From positions 1-50,683 of the forward strand of contig CAILCI010000094.1 in the NCBI GenBank assembly GCA_903832625.1: 50,683 nucleotides of DNA, read 5' to 3'. This stretch comes from an uncultured Burkholderiales bacterium (GTDB taxonomy: Bacteria; Pseudomonadota; Gammaproteobacteria; Burkholderiales; Burkholderiaceae_C). A program made the translations under genes and the position numbers. The notes under the pieces were generated by a model that saw nothing but the letters and a program-made list of their open reading frames with translations, was not told where the DNA came from and made no database searches. Below, piece after piece: positions 24,051 through 33,872 of this stretch; the stretch's first letter is position 1, and every line of letters begins with the position of its first letter.

Positions 24051-26999
24051 ATGTTTTCAAAAAAGCGCATTTTTGGCTTGTTAATTGCATTTTTATTAGT
24101 TTGCAACACAGGTTTCGCACAAGACTTAGAGCAAAGCCCCGTCAAAATCTCTCAAGAAGAACGCACGCGCCTTCAAGCCATCTTGGATGCGCCGATTGAT
24201 AAAGATGCCCTGAATCTGACCAAGATTGCGCAGTACCGCCAAAAAGACTTGGCCGCTTTCAAACTTGGAGATGCAGTACGCAGAGAAGAAAACTTGCGTG
24301 AGTGGGCAAAGTTTGATCCCAATGAGGGCAAATGGGGTCTGCACAATTTGTTGGCCGCGACAGAAAAACGCGCTGAGTCTTACCGTATCGGTCAAGAATT
24401 GATACAGGAACAAAAATGGCCGCCCAGCGCAATTCGCATTCGGGTCACGCAGGCCAATCGGTACATGCAAGATAACAATATCAAAGAAGCCACGCGTTTG
24501 TTGATGGAGTCTGAAAACATCATGCGTGGTGAGTTGCGCAATATGCCCATGCGCGGCAATGCGTCATTTTGGGTATTGCGAGCACAGATGGAATATTACG
24601 TTTCTAAATCTCGTCTATCCATGCGAATTGGCAAATGGCACGAGGGCGTTGAAGAAGCAAAAATTGCGGTAGAGAAGTCGCGCGATCTTTTAAAAATGAT
24701 CAACTTAGCGGCTACTGAAAACGAAAAGCAATGGACTTACAGCACTGTTTTGTATGCCTCGGTAGAACTAGCTTCCCAGCAAACGGTCTCAGGCTTATAT
24801 GCCGATGCGGAGTGGACACTCAGAGATGTTTACACCATGATCAAAAGCTTGGGATTGACTGAGAATTTTTTGATGGGCGTTTACTCAAGCGTTGCAGATT
24901 TATATATTGCCAATGGTCAATTCAAAGATGCGGCTATTTTTGCCAACTATGCTGAAAAAAATGTGCTCAATCAGGGGTTTCAGTCGGGCTCGCCCATTTG
25001 GATGTTTGCGCGCAACAGATTGAATGCGGCCTTGATTGGCGAAGATAAGTGGAATGAGGCCTTGGCAAGTTTTGATTTGATTGACAGCGAAACCGAACGC
25101 GTGGGCCGCCCCGTTAAAACCACGCAAGCTGCTATGCGCGGATTGGTGTATTTAAAAACTGGAAAACAAGACCGCGCATTAAAACTCATGCAAGGAAATT
25201 TGCGCTGGACCGAAGAAAACTTTGGGCCAGAGCATTATTTCACTGCGATCAGTCGCGGTATGTTGGCTGCATCGCTGTCGCGAACAGGCAATAACGAGCA
25301 AGCCAGACTTGAATTCGATCATGCATTAAAAGGCATGACTGCTCCCGAATCACTCACGGGTGATTTTGTTGAAAATGCAATTCAGCAAAAGATAAAGCAC
25401 TTTATTTTGCAGAGCTATTTGCAGCTGCTTGCACAAACTGCAGCCAAAGAACCCAAAGACGCTGAAATTATTTTTCAAGTGGCCGATCAGCTCAATACCT
25501 CCAAAGTTCAGCAAGCCTTGGCCGAAGCTGCGGTTCGTTCAGGCGTGACGATTCCTGGGCTGTCAGACATTATTCGAAAAGAACAGGACGCTAAAAATGA
25601 AATCGCCAGCTTGACCAATTACATCAGCGGACAAATCGGTGAAGACGAGAAAAAGCGCAATCCTCAGGTGGTGGAGCAAATGCGCTATCGCTTGCGCGAA
25701 ATTGAGGGGCAACGAAAAGAATACAAAGCGCAAATTCAAAAGAGTTATCCGGAATATTTCCAGTTGATTCAGCCTAAATCGCCCTCTATTCAAGACATTG
25801 CCAAACAATTGCAAGCCGATGAATTGTTTATCTCCATTATTCCAATGGATGAAAAAACCTATGTCTGGGCGATTGATGCGCAAGCGAATGTCAATTTCCA
25901 AAGCGCCAATTTGTCACAAGCCGAGCTCAAGACCTTGGTTACCAAAGTGCGCTCCACCTTAGATGTGGCCGGTTTGGGACCACGTGCTCCCGCGTTTGAT
26001 GTGGCCAGTGGCTTCAAGATTTACAAAGAAATATTCATGCCCTTTGATGCACAAATCAAAGGCAAAAGCCATTTGATCATTGCCACCTCGGGCGTGTTGG
26101 CGCAATTGCCGTTTGCGGTATTGCCCCGACAAGAAAACGCAAATCAAGTCGCTTGGTTGTTGCGCGATGTGGCGCTCAGCCATGTGCCGACCGCCAATGG
26201 CTGGCTATCGCTCAAACGATTGGGGCAGCAAGCGCCTGCCTCCCAAGCTTTGTTGGCCTGGGGCGATCCTGCATTCGATCCCAATGACGAACAAGTGGCA
26301 TCTGTAGCAGCCAGCACGGTTCGGTCGGTGGCCGTGGCGCGCACGGGTGAGCATGAACGCAACATCATGGATGCCGCCACCTACGTGGCTTACAGCAAAA
26401 TTCCTAAACTCCCCGAAACTCGCGACGAAGTCAAAGAGCTCGCCACTATTTTGTCGGCGGACGCGAAGTCTGATTTGATTTTGGGCCACGACGCCACCCG
26501 CGCCTCGGTGCTCAAGCAAAGCGCTTCGGGCAACTTGGCGCGCAAACAAGTGGTGGTTTTTGCAACGCACGGCTTGCTCGCAGGTGATTTGCCCAATTTG
26601 AACCAACCCGCCTTGGCCATGGCCTCTACCAAAGACCCCAAGGAGTCGCCGCTGCTCACCTTAGAAGATGTGCTGGGCTTAAAGCTCAACGCCGATTGGG
26701 TGGTGCTCTCCGCCTGCAACACCGCAGGGGCGGATGGACGTGCTGAAGAAGCCATGAGCGGGCTGGCACGGGGCTTTTTCTACGCGGGCAGCAGAAGTTT
26801 GCTGGTCACACATTGGTCGGTCGAGTCTGAAAGCGCCATGATGCTGACCACTCACACCTTTGCCGCTTACAAAAAGAACCCGCAAATGCGCCGTGCCCAA
26901 GCCTTGCGCCAAGCCATGTTAGAGACCATGCAGGTGCCGCGCTTCTCGCATCCTGCGTATTGGGCGCCGTATGCGTTGGTGGGTGAGGGTGGACGATAA
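24051..26999 (+). CDS. exported TPR-CHAT domain protein (caspase-like peptidase fold)
   Basis: 982 residues with a signal peptide (basic MFSKKR, hydrophobic 8-22, probable cleavage after GFA near residue 24). Residues about 100-480 are all-helical with TPR-like units. A coiled-coil-like linker (about 510-560) follows, then a CHAT domain at about 580-980. The caspase-type dyad is present: His840 in VFATHGLLAGD and Cys889 in VVLSACNTAGADG, so peptidase activity is plausible. The end has the typical CHAT tail (VTHWSVESESAMMLTTHTF, then FSHPAYWAPYALVGEG). Secretion separates it from cytoplasmic CHAT effectors of defence systems. It is followed seven bases later by a ParB-like gene and is divergent from an HD-GYP gene. 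Substrate and trigger unknown. Confidence 0.88.
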   Translation: MFSKKRIFGLLIAFLLVCNTGFAQDLEQSPVKISQEERTRLQAILDAPIDKDALNLTKIAQYRQKDLAAFKLGDAVRREENLREWAKFDPNEGKWGLHNLLAATEKRAESYRIGQELIQEQKWPPSAIRIRVTQANRYMQDNNIKEATRLLMESENIMRGELRNMPMRGNASFWVLRAQMEYYVSKSRLSMRIGKWHEGVEEAKIAVEKSRDLLKMINLAATENEKQWTYSTVLYASVELASQQTVSGLYADAEWTLRDVYTMIKSLGLTENFLMGVYSSVADLYIANGQFKDAAIFANYAEKNVLNQGFQSGSPIWMFARNRLNAALIGEDKWNEALASFDLIDSETERVGRPVKTTQAAMRGLVYLKTGKQDRALKLMQGNLRWTEENFGPEHYFTAISRGMLAASLSRTGNNEQARLEFDHALKGMTAPESLTGDFVENAIQQKIKHFILQSYLQLLAQTAAKEPKDAEIIFQVADQLNTSKVQQALAEAAVRSGVTIPGLSDIIRKEQDAKNEIASLTNYISGQIGEDEKKRNPQVVEQMRYRLREIEGQRKEYKAQIQKSYPEYFQLIQPKSPSIQDIAKQLQADELFISIIPMDEKTYVWAIDAQANVNFQSANLSQAELKTLVTKVRSTLDVAGLGPRAPAFDVASGFKIYKEIFMPFDAQIKGKSHLIIATSGVLAQLPFAVLPRQENANQVAWLLRDVALSHVPTANGWLSLKRLGQQAPASQALLAWGDPAFDPNDEQVASVAASTVRSVAVARTGEHERNIMDAATYVAYSKIPKLPETRDEVKELATILSADAKSDLILGHDATRASVLKQSASGNLARKQVVVFATHGLLAGDLPNLNQPALAMASTKDPKESPLLTLEDVLGLKLNADWVVLSACNTAGADGRAEEAMSGLARGFFYAGSRSLLVTHWSVESESAMMLTTHTFAAYKKNPQMRRAQALRQAMLETMQVPRFSHPAYWAPYALVGEGGR

Positions 27000-27006
27000 T
27001 CGTTTG

Positions 27007-27618
27007 ATGCATCCACTTCATCATCACGTTATCCAAGCAGACATCGAGGCCTTGCGTCCCACGCAAATGACCATCGGTTTTGTGGAAGTCGCCAACAAGC
27101 GTGCCGAATGGCAAAAGCTGTCTAAAAAAGCACGCAAAACACTCGTCGCAGATCATTGGTTTCCCAGTATCTTGGGACCCAAAGGACAGTACTTCATCAT
27201 CGATCACCACCACTTGGGCATGGCTTTGCATGAAGAAGGCCAAAGCGAGGTCAAACTCACCGTGCTCAAAGATTTATCCTGGCTGGAGATGGACACATTT
27301 TGGCGCGTGATGGAGTTTCATCAATGGGTTCATCCCTATGACGAAAATGGCCGTCGCGTGTCGTTTGACAAATTGCCCCAACAAGTGAGTGGTTTGAAAG
27401 ACGATCCGTACCGAGGTTTGGCGGGCTTGGCGCGCAATGCGGGCGCATTCGCTAAAGATTTAACGCCCTACAGCGAGTTTTTGTGGGCGGATTATTTGCG
27501 TGCGCGCATGCCCAAAAAACTGCTGAAATCGCAACAAGCCGCCTTAGAGCAGGCCATGCTTTTGGCTGCCCACCCCGAGGCCAGCTATTTGCCAGGCTGG
27601 GTGGGACGCCACATTTGA
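27007..27618 (+). CDS. ParB-like (ParBc_2-type) nuclease-fold protein
   Basis: 203 residues from ATG 27007; an upstream in-frame start inside the CHAT gene is less likely. The N-terminal half resembles the ParB/Srx-like ParBc_2 family: LRPTQMTIGFVEVANKRAEW, then ILGPKGQYFIIDHHHLGMAL with the conserved DHHH patch. The C-terminal part has DDPYRGLAGLARNAG and PYSEFLWADYLR. No helix-turn-helix like that of chromosomal ParB is present, so it is unlikely to act in chromosome segregation. ParB/sulfiredoxin folds can bind nucleotides or hydrolyse them. It lies seven bases after the CHAT gene, suggesting co-transcription, and converges with the MAPEG gene (seven bases between stops). Confidence 0.7.
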   Translation: MHPLHHHVIQADIEALRPTQMTIGFVEVANKRAEWQKLSKKARKTLVADHWFPSILGPKGQYFIIDHHHLGMALHEEGQSEVKLTVLKDLSWLEMDTFWRVMEFHQWVHPYDENGRRVSFDKLPQQVSGLKDDPYRGLAGLARNAGAFAKDLTPYSEFLWADYLRARMPKKLLKSQQAALEQAMLLAAHPEASYLPGWVGRHI

Positions 27619-27625
27619 TTCAGAA

Positions 27626-28021
27626 TTAATTCACCAAGGTATCGACCACGCCATACAACCCGCCCAACCACAAGGCGGCAATGGCAAAAAATCCCACCAT
27701 AAAGCCACGGCCACGCTTGGCGGGGTCTTTTTGGTAGTCGAGGCCATACACCACGCGGCCCATCAGCCAAATCGCGCCAATCACGCCTGCACCCAAGTCG
27801 TCGGTGAAAACGGCATAAATCCACAGCGAGGGAAACATCATCAAGAAGCTCTCGATGGTGTTGACTTGAATGCGATAGGCGCGTTCGAACATCTCATGGC
27901 CTGTGGTGGCGGGCGCTTTGACTTGGTATTGCATGCGCGCACGTCCTACATGGATGGACGTGCCAAGCATCAAAAGCACTGAAACAAGACTCACAAGTGC
28001 TGCGAAGGGAAACACAATCAT
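27626..28021 (-). CDS. MAPEG-family membrane protein
   Basis: 131 residues, four membrane helices (about 5-25, 55-72, 76-92, 108-127). The MAPEG signature is clear: FERAYRIQVNTIESFLMMFPSLW, with the Arg/Asn residues that line the glutathione site in the eukaryotic enzymes, then GRVVYGLDYQKDPAKRGRGF. Members are membrane glutathione transferases or peroxidases; bacterial ones are mostly uncharacterised. AGGAAA precedes the ATG. It follows the quinone oxidoreductase gene by 26 bases on the same strand, so both could serve in detoxification of quinones or electrophiles. Substrate unknown. Confidence 0.85.
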   Translation of the reverse strand: MIVFPFAALVSLVSVLLMLGTSIHVGRARMQYQVKAPATTGHEMFERAYRIQVNTIESFLMMFPSLWIYAVFTDDLGAGVIGAIWLMGRVVYGLDYQKDPAKRGRGFMVGFFAIAALWLGGLYGVVDTLVN

Positions 28022-28047
28022 GGTTTTTTCCTAGGGTGTTGAAAGAA

Positions 28048-29022
28048 TTAATTGACCATCACCAGCTTGCCCATGACGCCGCGCGAACCCATTTCGGTAT
28101 AAGCCGCTTTGAGTTCAGCCATGGGCATGGTCTTGTGGATGACGGGCTTGATTTTGCCTTGTGCGTACCAAGTGGCGAGCTCTTGCATCATGGCTGCGTT
28201 GGCTTGGGGTTCGCGGCGAGCAAAGTCACCCCAAAACACGCCCACCAATGAAGCGCCTTTGAGCAGCGCCAAGTTCCAAGGCAGCGCCGGAATGGGGCCC
28301 GCCGCGAAGCCCACCACCAAATAGCGACCGCGCCAAGCAATGGAACGAAACGCGGGCTCGGCAAACTCGCCGCCCACGGGGTCATAAATGATGTCGGGGC
28401 CTTTGCCCTCGGTGATCAGCTTGAGCGCGTCGCGCAAGTTGTCTCGGCTGTAGTTGATGGTGGCGTCTGCGCCTTGGCGTTTGCACAGCTCGCATTTTTC
28501 GTCGGTCGAGGCAGCGGCAATCACCTTGGCGCCTGCGGCTTTGGCAATTTGAATCGCCGCTGTGCCTACGCCGCCTGCCGCGCCTAGTACCAACACGGTT
28601 TCGCCCGCTTTGAGTTGTCCACGGTCAATCAAGGCATGGTGCGAGGTGGCATAAGTCATGATGAAGGCGGCTGCGTCCACTGCGGGAAAGCCCGCAGGCA
28701 AAGGCATGCACAGCTTGGCGGGGGCCAAGGTGTGTGTGCCAAAACCGCCTGTGCCGCTCAGGCATGCCACGCTTTGTCCCACCTGCAAATGCTTCACACC
28801 CGCACCCACGGCGCGAACCACGCCTGCGTATTCAGAGCCCGGCACAAAGGGCAGGGGCGGTTTCATTTGGTATTTGTTTTGAACAATCAACAGATCGGGA
28901 AAATTCAGGCTTGCCGCTTGAATTTCAAGCAAAACCTCGCCCTCACCGGGTTGCGGCGTGGGAGTTTCTTTCCAAGTCAGGGCATCCACACCCGTGGGGT
29001 TTTCGCAAAGCCAAGCGTGCAC
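28048..29022 (-). CDS. NADPH:quinone oxidoreductase (zinc-less MDR family)
   Basis: 324 residues. Medium-chain dehydrogenase/reductase without the zinc-ligand cysteines, quinone oxidoreductase branch. Motifs: N-terminal [24 protein letters not shown], the [16 protein letters not shown] loop and the Rossmann fold [21 protein letters not shown] at about 144-164. Start is GTG (29022) with AGGAG nine bases upstream. It reduces quinones or alkenals with NADPH in the cytoplasm. It is likely the first gene of a pair with the MAPEG gene and divergent from surE; a -10-like TACAAT for surE lies in the 110-base gap. Acryloyl-CoA reductase-like activity is an alternative within the family. Confidence 0.87.
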   Translation of the reverse strand: MHAWLCENPTGVDALTWKETPTPQPGEGEVLLEIQAASLNFPDLLIVQNKYQMKPPLPFVPGSEYAGVVRAVGAGVKHLQVGQSVACLSGTGGFGTHTLAPAKLCMPLPAGFPAVDAAAFIMTYATSHHALIDRGQLKAGETVLVLGAAGGVGTAAIQIAKAAGAKVIAAASTDEKCELCKRQGADATINYSRDNLRDALKLITEGKGPDIIYDPVGGEFAEPAFRSIAWRGRYLVVGFAAGPIPALPWNLALLKGASLVGVFWGDFARREPQANAAMMQELATWYAQGKIKPVIHKTMPMAELKAAYTEMGSRGVMGKLVMVN

Positions 29023-29104
29023 AGTCGTCTCCTAATTTTTGGGTTGTGCAGATGATATGCGGCTTGGGTGACAGCTCTTGTCGCCTGTGCGTGAGGTCAA
29101 ACCC

Positions 29105-29110
29105 TACAAT
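29105..29110 (+). promoter_or_regulatory. -10-like hexamer of surE
   Basis: TACAAT ending 22 bases before the surE ATG. It is preceded by TTGTCG (29078-29083), which is 21 bases away and so too far for a standard promoter. Only the -10 is supported. Confidence 0.4.
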
Positions 29111-29132
29111 TTGCGTTTTACCAAGGCGCCCC

Positions 29133-29891
29133 ATGAACATCTTGATCTCCAATGACGACGGCTACCAAGCCCCCGGCATCGTTGCCTTATACGAGGCGCT
29201 GAAAGACCTCGGCCATGTGGAAGTCGTCGCGCCCGAGCAAAACAACAGCGCTAAATCCAACGCCTTGACGCTGCATTCGCCGCTGTATGTGCACCAAGCG
29301 GCCAACGGTTTTCGTTACATCAACGGCACACCCGCTGACTGCGTTCACATCGCTTTGACGGGGCTGTTGGGTTACAAGCCCGATTTGGTGGTCTCAGGCA
29401 TCAACAATGGCGCCAACATGGGCGACGACACGATTTACTCGGGGACGGTAGGCGCGGCGATGGAGGGTTATTTGTTTGGCGTGCCCGCCATTGCTTTTTC
29501 GCAAACCGAAAAAGGCTGGGCGCATTTGGACAGCGCCGCGCAAGTCGCGCGTGAGCTGGTGCAAAACTTCATGCGTGGCGAGATCATCCATCCCGCGCCT
29601 TGGTTGTTGAATGTGAATATTCCTAATCGGCCTCGCGCCGAGCTCAAACCGCTTCGCGTGACCCGTTTGGGGCGCAGACATGCGGCTGAGCGCGTCATCA
29701 CCCAAGAAAGCCCGCGTGGCGAAACCATGTATTGGATTGGCAGCGCAGGCCCCGCCAAAGACGACAGCGATGGCACTGATTTTCACGCGGCATTTGAAGG
29801 GCATGTGGCTGTCACACCGCTGCAAGTCGATTTGACAGAACACGCCGCGCTTGATGCGTGGAGCCAAGTCTTGCAGGATAAAGCCGCATGA
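29133..29891 (+). CDS. surE: 5'/3'-nucleotidase SurE
   Basis: 252 residues from ATG 29133; the frame is open far upstream but that part antisenses the quinone oxidoreductase. SurE is a metal-dependent nucleotidase that also acts on short polyphosphates and helps stationary-phase survival. The metal site starts with [11 protein letters not shown] (Asp8, Asp9), then [10 protein letters not shown], and [25 protein letters not shown], the family signature. It is the first gene of surE-pcm-nlpD-rlmD, with a four-base ATGA overlap with pcm. A TACAAT -10-like site lies 23 bases upstream. Length and motifs match the family. Confidence 0.96.
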   Translation: MNILISNDDGYQAPGIVALYEALKDLGHVEVVAPEQNNSAKSNALTLHSPLYVHQAANGFRYINGTPADCVHIALTGLLGYKPDLVVSGINNGANMGDDTIYSGTVGAAMEGYLFGVPAIAFSQTEKGWAHLDSAAQVARELVQNFMRGEIIHPAPWLLNVNIPNRPRAELKPLRVTRLGRRHAAERVITQESPRGETMYWIGSAGPAKDDSDGTDFHAAFEGHVAVTPLQVDLTEHAALDAWSQVLQDKAA

Positions 29892-30691
29892 AAAAGCGTC
29901 CCAGCTTTCCCGCGCAATTGGAGGCTCCCAAGCCCAATACAGCGCCCAAAACATTGCTGGGAGCCACGCGCATTGTCACAACGCCAAAACCATTGACCAA
30001 AGTGGTGGGTTCTGGCCTGCAAAGCCCGTCTGGCGTGGGTTTGGATTCATCTACTGTGCGCCTGCGCATGGTGCAAAAACTCGCCGAACAAGGCATTGAC
30101 GACGAGCTGGTGCTGCAAGCCATGAGCCGCGTGGAGCGCCATCGCTTTGTGGATACCGCCTTGGTCAACCAAGCTTACGAAGACACCAGCTTGCCCATTG
30201 GCTTGGGGCAAACCATCTCCAAACCCAATGTGGTGGCGCGCATGATCGCCTTGTTGCGCGAGGCGCCTGGTTTGCAAGGCGGCGGATTGGGGCGGGTGCT
30301 CGAAATTGGCACAGGCTGCGGCTACCAAGCTGCGGTACTGGCGCAGGTTGCCAAAGAGGTTTACAGCATTGAGCGTTTGCGCGGCCTGCATGACAAAGCC
30401 CGCGACAACCTGCGGCCTTTGCGTTTGCCCAATGTGCACCTCATATTTGGCGACGGCATGTTGGGCTATGCGTCGGGTGCGCCCTACAGCGCAATTATTT
30501 CAGCGGCCGGAGGCGAGGCCATGCCGCAAGCCTGGATCGACCAATTGGCCGTGGGCGGGCGCATCGTCGCACCGCTGCAAACGGCCAATGGACAGCAAGC
30601 CTTGATTGTGGTGGACAAGACGGCGCAAGGCTTGCAGCAGCAGTTGTTAGAGGCGGTTCACTTTGTGCCTCTAAAATCAGGCATTGATTGA
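29888..30691 (+). CDS. pcm: protein-L-isoaspartate O-methyltransferase
   Basis: 267 residues. Repairs isoaspartate damage in ageing proteins using SAM. SAM motif I is [19 protein letters not shown] at about 138-156; the substrate-site segment [21 protein letters not shown] lies before it, and motif III is the [16 protein letters not shown] region. The first 60 or so residues are a Pro/Lys-rich leader not present in E. coli Pcm (208 residues); such a leader is seen in some Burkholderiales, but a later start (for example near MVQKLAEQG) cannot be excluded. Its ATG overlaps the surE stop (ATGA). Together the two genes handle stationary-phase protein and nucleotide upkeep. Confidence 0.93.
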   Translation: MKKRPSFPAQLEAPKPNTAPKTLLGATRIVTTPKPLTKVVGSGLQSPSGVGLDSSTVRLRMVQKLAEQGIDDELVLQAMSRVERHRFVDTALVNQAYEDTSLPIGLGQTISKPNVVARMIALLREAPGLQGGGLGRVLEIGTGCGYQAAVLAQVAKEVYSIERLRGLHDKARDNLRPLRLPNVHLIFGDGMLGYASGAPYSAIISAAGGEAMPQAWIDQLAVGGRIVAPLQTANGQQALIVVDKTAQGLQQQLLEAVHFVPLKSGID

Positions 30692-30707
30692 TTTGGGAGT
30701 TTTTTCA

Positions 30708-31562
30708 ATGCGTTTTGCTGGAATTTGTGCGACCGGGTTTCTAGGCGCTACGCTGATCGTGGCGGGTTGCGCCAATCATGGGCGTCTGGCTCCGGTGGAA
30801 GAGCGCAATTTGAATGGCTCCTACCCATCTTCTGGCGCAGAAAACGCAGGCAAGCCCGGCTACTACACCGTGCGTCCCGGCGACACCTTGATTCGCATTG
30901 GCATGGACAGCGGCCAGTCGTGGCGCGACCTCTCGAAATGGAATAACTTAGACAATCCCAATGTCATCGAGGTCGGCCAAGTGCTGCGCATTGCACCTCC
31001 GCAAGACGCCGTGGTGGTGCGCCCCGTCAGCAACCCAGGCGTGGTGGCTTCTCAAAATGTTGCTTCGGCAGCGAAGCCCGCTGCATCGTCTGCGGCCATG
31101 TCGGCGTCAACGCCTGCGTCGGCTGCTGCGTCCAGTGCGCAAGCCCCTGCCACTAAGCCCTCGGCAGCCAGCGCGATCAATGACAACGCAGAAGAAGCGG
31201 TCGTCTTTCGTTGGCCAGCCAAAGGCAACCCTGTGGCTGGCTTTGATGAGGTCAAAAACAAGGGCATTGACATTGCGGGCAGCGCCGGCGACTCTGTGCT
31301 GGCTGCTGCCGATGGTCGCGTGGTCTATGCCGGTGCAGGCTTGCGCGGCTACGGCAACCTCATCATCCTCAAGCACAACAACACTTACTTGACCGCCTAC
31401 GCCCACAACCAAACCCTGTTGGTCAAAGAAGACCAAACCGTCAAGCAAGGCCAAAAGATTGCTGAAATGGGCAACAGCGACGCTGACCAAGTCAAGCTGC
31501 ACTTTGAAATTCGCCGCCAAGGCAAGCCCGTGGATCCTGCCAAATACCTGCCCGCAAATTGA
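30708..31562 (+). CDS. nlpD: LysM-LytM lipoprotein, amidase activator NlpD-like
   Basis: 284 residues from ATG 30708 (GGGAG nine bases upstream). A lipoprotein signal ends in IVAGC with the lipid-bearing Cys21. A LysM domain (about 51-95, [14 protein letters not shown]) binds peptidoglycan. An Ala/Ser-rich linker (about 115-160) leads to a LytM/M23 domain (about 165-284). The metal His of active M23 enzymes is replaced: NKGIDIAG instead of HxGxD. This matches the degenerate NlpD type that activates cell-division amidases such as AmiC instead of cutting peptidoglycan itself. It is outer-membrane anchored, facing the periplasm. rpoS, the usual neighbour after nlpD, is missing; rlmD overlaps its stop. 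Confidence 0.92.
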   Translation: MRFAGICATGFLGATLIVAGCANHGRLAPVEERNLNGSYPSSGAENAGKPGYYTVRPGDTLIRIGMDSGQSWRDLSKWNNLDNPNVIEVGQVLRIAPPQDAVVVRPVSNPGVVASQNVASAAKPAASSAAMSASTPASAAASSAQAPATKPSAASAINDNAEEAVVFRWPAKGNPVAGFDEVKNKGIDIAGSAGDSVLAAADGRVVYAGAGLRGYGNLIILKHNNTYLTAYAHNQTLLVKEDQTVKQGQKIAEMGNSDADQVKLHFEIRRQGKPVDPAKYLPAN

Positions 31563-32953
31563 TGTCTGACACCGTTCAAAACAAGACGTGGCCCGACCAC
31601 GCCCTCACCATTGAGTCCATGGATTTAGAAGCGCAAGGCGTCGCACACCGTGCCGATGGCAAAGTGGTCTTCGTCGAAGGCGCACTGCCTTTTGAAGTGG
31701 TGCACGCCAATGTGCATCGCAAGAAAAACAACTGGGAACAAGCCTCGCTGATGGAGGTGTATCAAGAGTCTTCGCAGCGCGTGCGTCCGCAATGTCCGCA
31801 CTTTGGTTTGCACGCTGGCTCGTGCGGCGGCTGCAAAATGCAGCACCTTGAAGCCAGCGCGCAAGTGGCTGTCAAGCAACGCGCCTTGGAAGACAACCTC
31901 TGGCATTTGGGCAAAGTCAAAGCCGAAACGCTGTTGCGCCCCATCCAAGGCCCGAGCTGGGGCTACCGCTACCGCGCCCGTTTGTCGGTGCGGTATGTGG
32001 CCAAAAAAGGCGATGTCCTGGTCGGTTTTCACGAACGCAAAAGCCGCTATGTGGCCGACATGAAAAGCTGCGCCGTCTTGCCCCCGCATGTTGACGCTTT
32101 GCTGCTGCCTCTGCGAGCCTTGATCTCTTCCATGCACGCCCGCGAAACCTGCCCGCAAATTGAAATTGCTTGCGGCGACAGTGTCACCTCGCTTGTGCTG
32201 CGCCACTTAGAGCCTTTGAGCGACGAAGACAACCAGCGTTTACGCGACTTCGCACACAAGCACCATGTGCAATGGTGGCTCCAACCCAAAGGCCCCGACA
32301 CCGTGCATTTGATGGACGCGGCCAGCGAACAACTCGCCTACAGCTTGAACGATTTTGGCATCACCATGCCGTTCAAACCGACCGACTTCACCCAAGTCAA
32401 TCCCCACATCAACCGCGTGTTGGTGAGTCGCGCCTTGCGCTTGCTCGACCCGCAAAAAAACGAGCGCGTGATCGACTGGTTTTGCGGCTTGGGCAACTTC
32501 ACCTTGCCGCTGGCGACGCTGGCCAAAGAGGTGTTGGGCATCGAAGGCAGCGAAGCTTTGGTGGCGCGTTCACGCGAGAACTACGCCTTGAACCAACAAG
32601 GCCGAGGCGTGCCGCTCGCGCCCACAGCGTTTGTGGCCCGCAACTTGTTTGACATGACGCCTGAGCTGCTCATCCAAGACGGCGTGGCCGACAAATGGCT
32701 GGTCGATCCTCCCCGCGAAGGCGCTTTTGCGCTGGCCAAAGCCGTGGCCGATCTCAACGAAAACCCAGACTTGCGCCAAGGCTGGAAGCCGCCCCAACGC
32801 ATTGTGTACGTGAGCTGCAACCCCGCCACCTTGGCGCGTGACGCAGGCTTGCTGGTCAACTTGGGCGGCTACCGCTGCACTTCAGCAGGCGCGGTGAATA
32901 TGTTTCCGCACACCGCGCATGTGGAGAGCATGGCGGTGTTTGATTTGATTTGA
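31562..32953 (+). CDS. rlmD: 23S rRNA (uracil(1939)-C5)-methyltransferase RlmD
   Basis: 463 residues; the ATG at 31562 overlaps the nlpD stop (TGATG). A TRAM-like N-terminal domain (about 10-70) precedes a 4Fe-4S cluster motif, [14 protein letters not shown], with a further Cys in KSCAVL. The methyltransferase domain has the SAM motif [12 protein letters not shown] and the catalytic nucleophile Cys in [13 protein letters not shown]. RlmD makes m5U1939 in 23S rRNA. Other TrmA-family enzymes (RlmC) lack the same N-terminal TRAM, supporting RlmD. Translation is probably coupled to nlpD. A strong terminator follows. Confidence 0.93.
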   Translation: MSDTVQNKTWPDHALTIESMDLEAQGVAHRADGKVVFVEGALPFEVVHANVHRKKNNWEQASLMEVYQESSQRVRPQCPHFGLHAGSCGGCKMQHLEASAQVAVKQRALEDNLWHLGKVKAETLLRPIQGPSWGYRYRARLSVRYVAKKGDVLVGFHERKSRYVADMKSCAVLPPHVDALLLPLRALISSMHARETCPQIEIACGDSVTSLVLRHLEPLSDEDNQRLRDFAHKHHVQWWLQPKGPDTVHLMDAASEQLAYSLNDFGITMPFKPTDFTQVNPHINRVLVSRALRLLDPQKNERVIDWFCGLGNFTLPLATLAKEVLGIEGSEALVARSRENYALNQQGRGVPLAPTAFVARNLFDMTPELLIQDGVADKWLVDPPREGAFALAKAVADLNENPDLRQGWKPPQRIVYVSCNPATLARDAGLLVNLGGYRCTSAGAVNMFPHTAHVESMAVFDLI

Positions 32954-32964
32954 GCGAGACAGGC

Positions 32965-32994
32965 AAAAAAAAGGAGCCTCACGGCTCCTTTTTT
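32965..32994. terminator. bidirectional terminator between rlmD and the BI-1 gene
   Basis: Stem GGAGCC/GGCTCC (32973-32978 and 32983-32988) with TCAC loop, flanked by eight A on one side and six T on the other. The A/T runs extend the stem and give a T-tail in both directions, fitting two convergent genes. Confidence 0.88.
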
Positions 32995-33015
32995 GTTGGC
33001 AAAGATGACCGCAAA

Positions 33016-33702
33016 TTATTCGCGTTCTCCGCCAAAAATACCCAGCAAAGCCAGCAAGCTTTGGAAGACGTTGACGATGTCCAAGTACAGGGTCAGCGTA
33101 GCGCTGATGTAATTGGTTTCGCCGCCGTCCACAATTTGCTTGAGGTCATACAGCATGTAGGCGCTGAAGATGGCAATGGACAACATGGAGATCACAATCA
33201 TGCCGGTGGACGATTGGGTGAACATATTGATGACGCTGCCCACTATCAACATGATGACGCCAACCATCAGCCATTTGTTCATGCCAGACAAATCGCGTTT
33301 GATGACGGTGGACAAACTGGCCATCAAGAAGAACACGCCTGCCGTGCCGCCAAAGGCTGTCATCACCAAGTCTGCGCCGTTTTTAAAGCCCAGCACCATG
33401 GCAATCATGCGCGAGAGCACCAACCCCATGAAGAAGGTAAAGCCCAGCAACACGTACACGCCAGTGATGCTTTCTTTGGTGCGCTCAATGGCGTAGATGA
33501 AGCCAAACGCGCCGGCGAGCATCAAAATCATGCCCAGGCCACCTGAGAAAATTTGTCCCAAGCCTGCGTAGACGCCCAACCATGCGCCCAAGACAGTCGG
33601 CACCATGCTCAGAGCGAGTAGCCAATACGTGTTGCGCATGACGCGGTTGCGCTGCTCAGCGGACAAAACGTAATAGTCAAAGGTTTGAACTTGTTCGTTC
33701 AT
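33016..33702 (-). CDS. Bax inhibitor-1/YccA-family membrane protein
   Basis: 228 residues from ATG 33702, with AGGAG nine bases upstream. Seven predicted membrane helices, all short and closely spaced, and the family motifs YWLLALSMVPTVLGAWLG and GMILMLAGAFGFIYAIERTK near the start, and the conserved acidic YDLKQIVDGG block near the end. Bacterial members (YccA, YbhL, BsYetJ-like) sit in the inner membrane; YccA modulates FtsH and some are pH-sensitive calcium leak channels. Conserved Asp residues in the last helices support a channel-like site. Its role here is not known; no partner gene is adjacent. Confidence 0.9.
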   Translation of the reverse strand: MNEQVQTFDYYVLSAEQRNRVMRNTYWLLALSMVPTVLGAWLGVYAGLGQIFSGGLGMILMLAGAFGFIYAIERTKESITGVYVLLGFTFFMGLVLSRMIAMVLGFKNGADLVMTAFGGTAGVFFLMASLSTVIKRDLSGMNKWLMVGVIMLIVGSVINMFTQSSTGMIVISMLSIAIFSAYMLYDLKQIVDGGETNYISATLTLYLDIVNVFQSLLALLGIFGGERE

Positions 33703-33872
33703 GCAATGGTCTCCTGAAAATCTGCACATGCAGACACATCGCATTTTAGGGCGTGGAAGTCAAAGTCAAGCCATTCCAGACTTTTTTGCAGGTTTCTTTT
33801 GCTTTAAAACAAGACAGTGAGGGCATTTGAAGTGGGTATGCTTAGGGTTTTAGCTAATTCACAGAGATTTTC

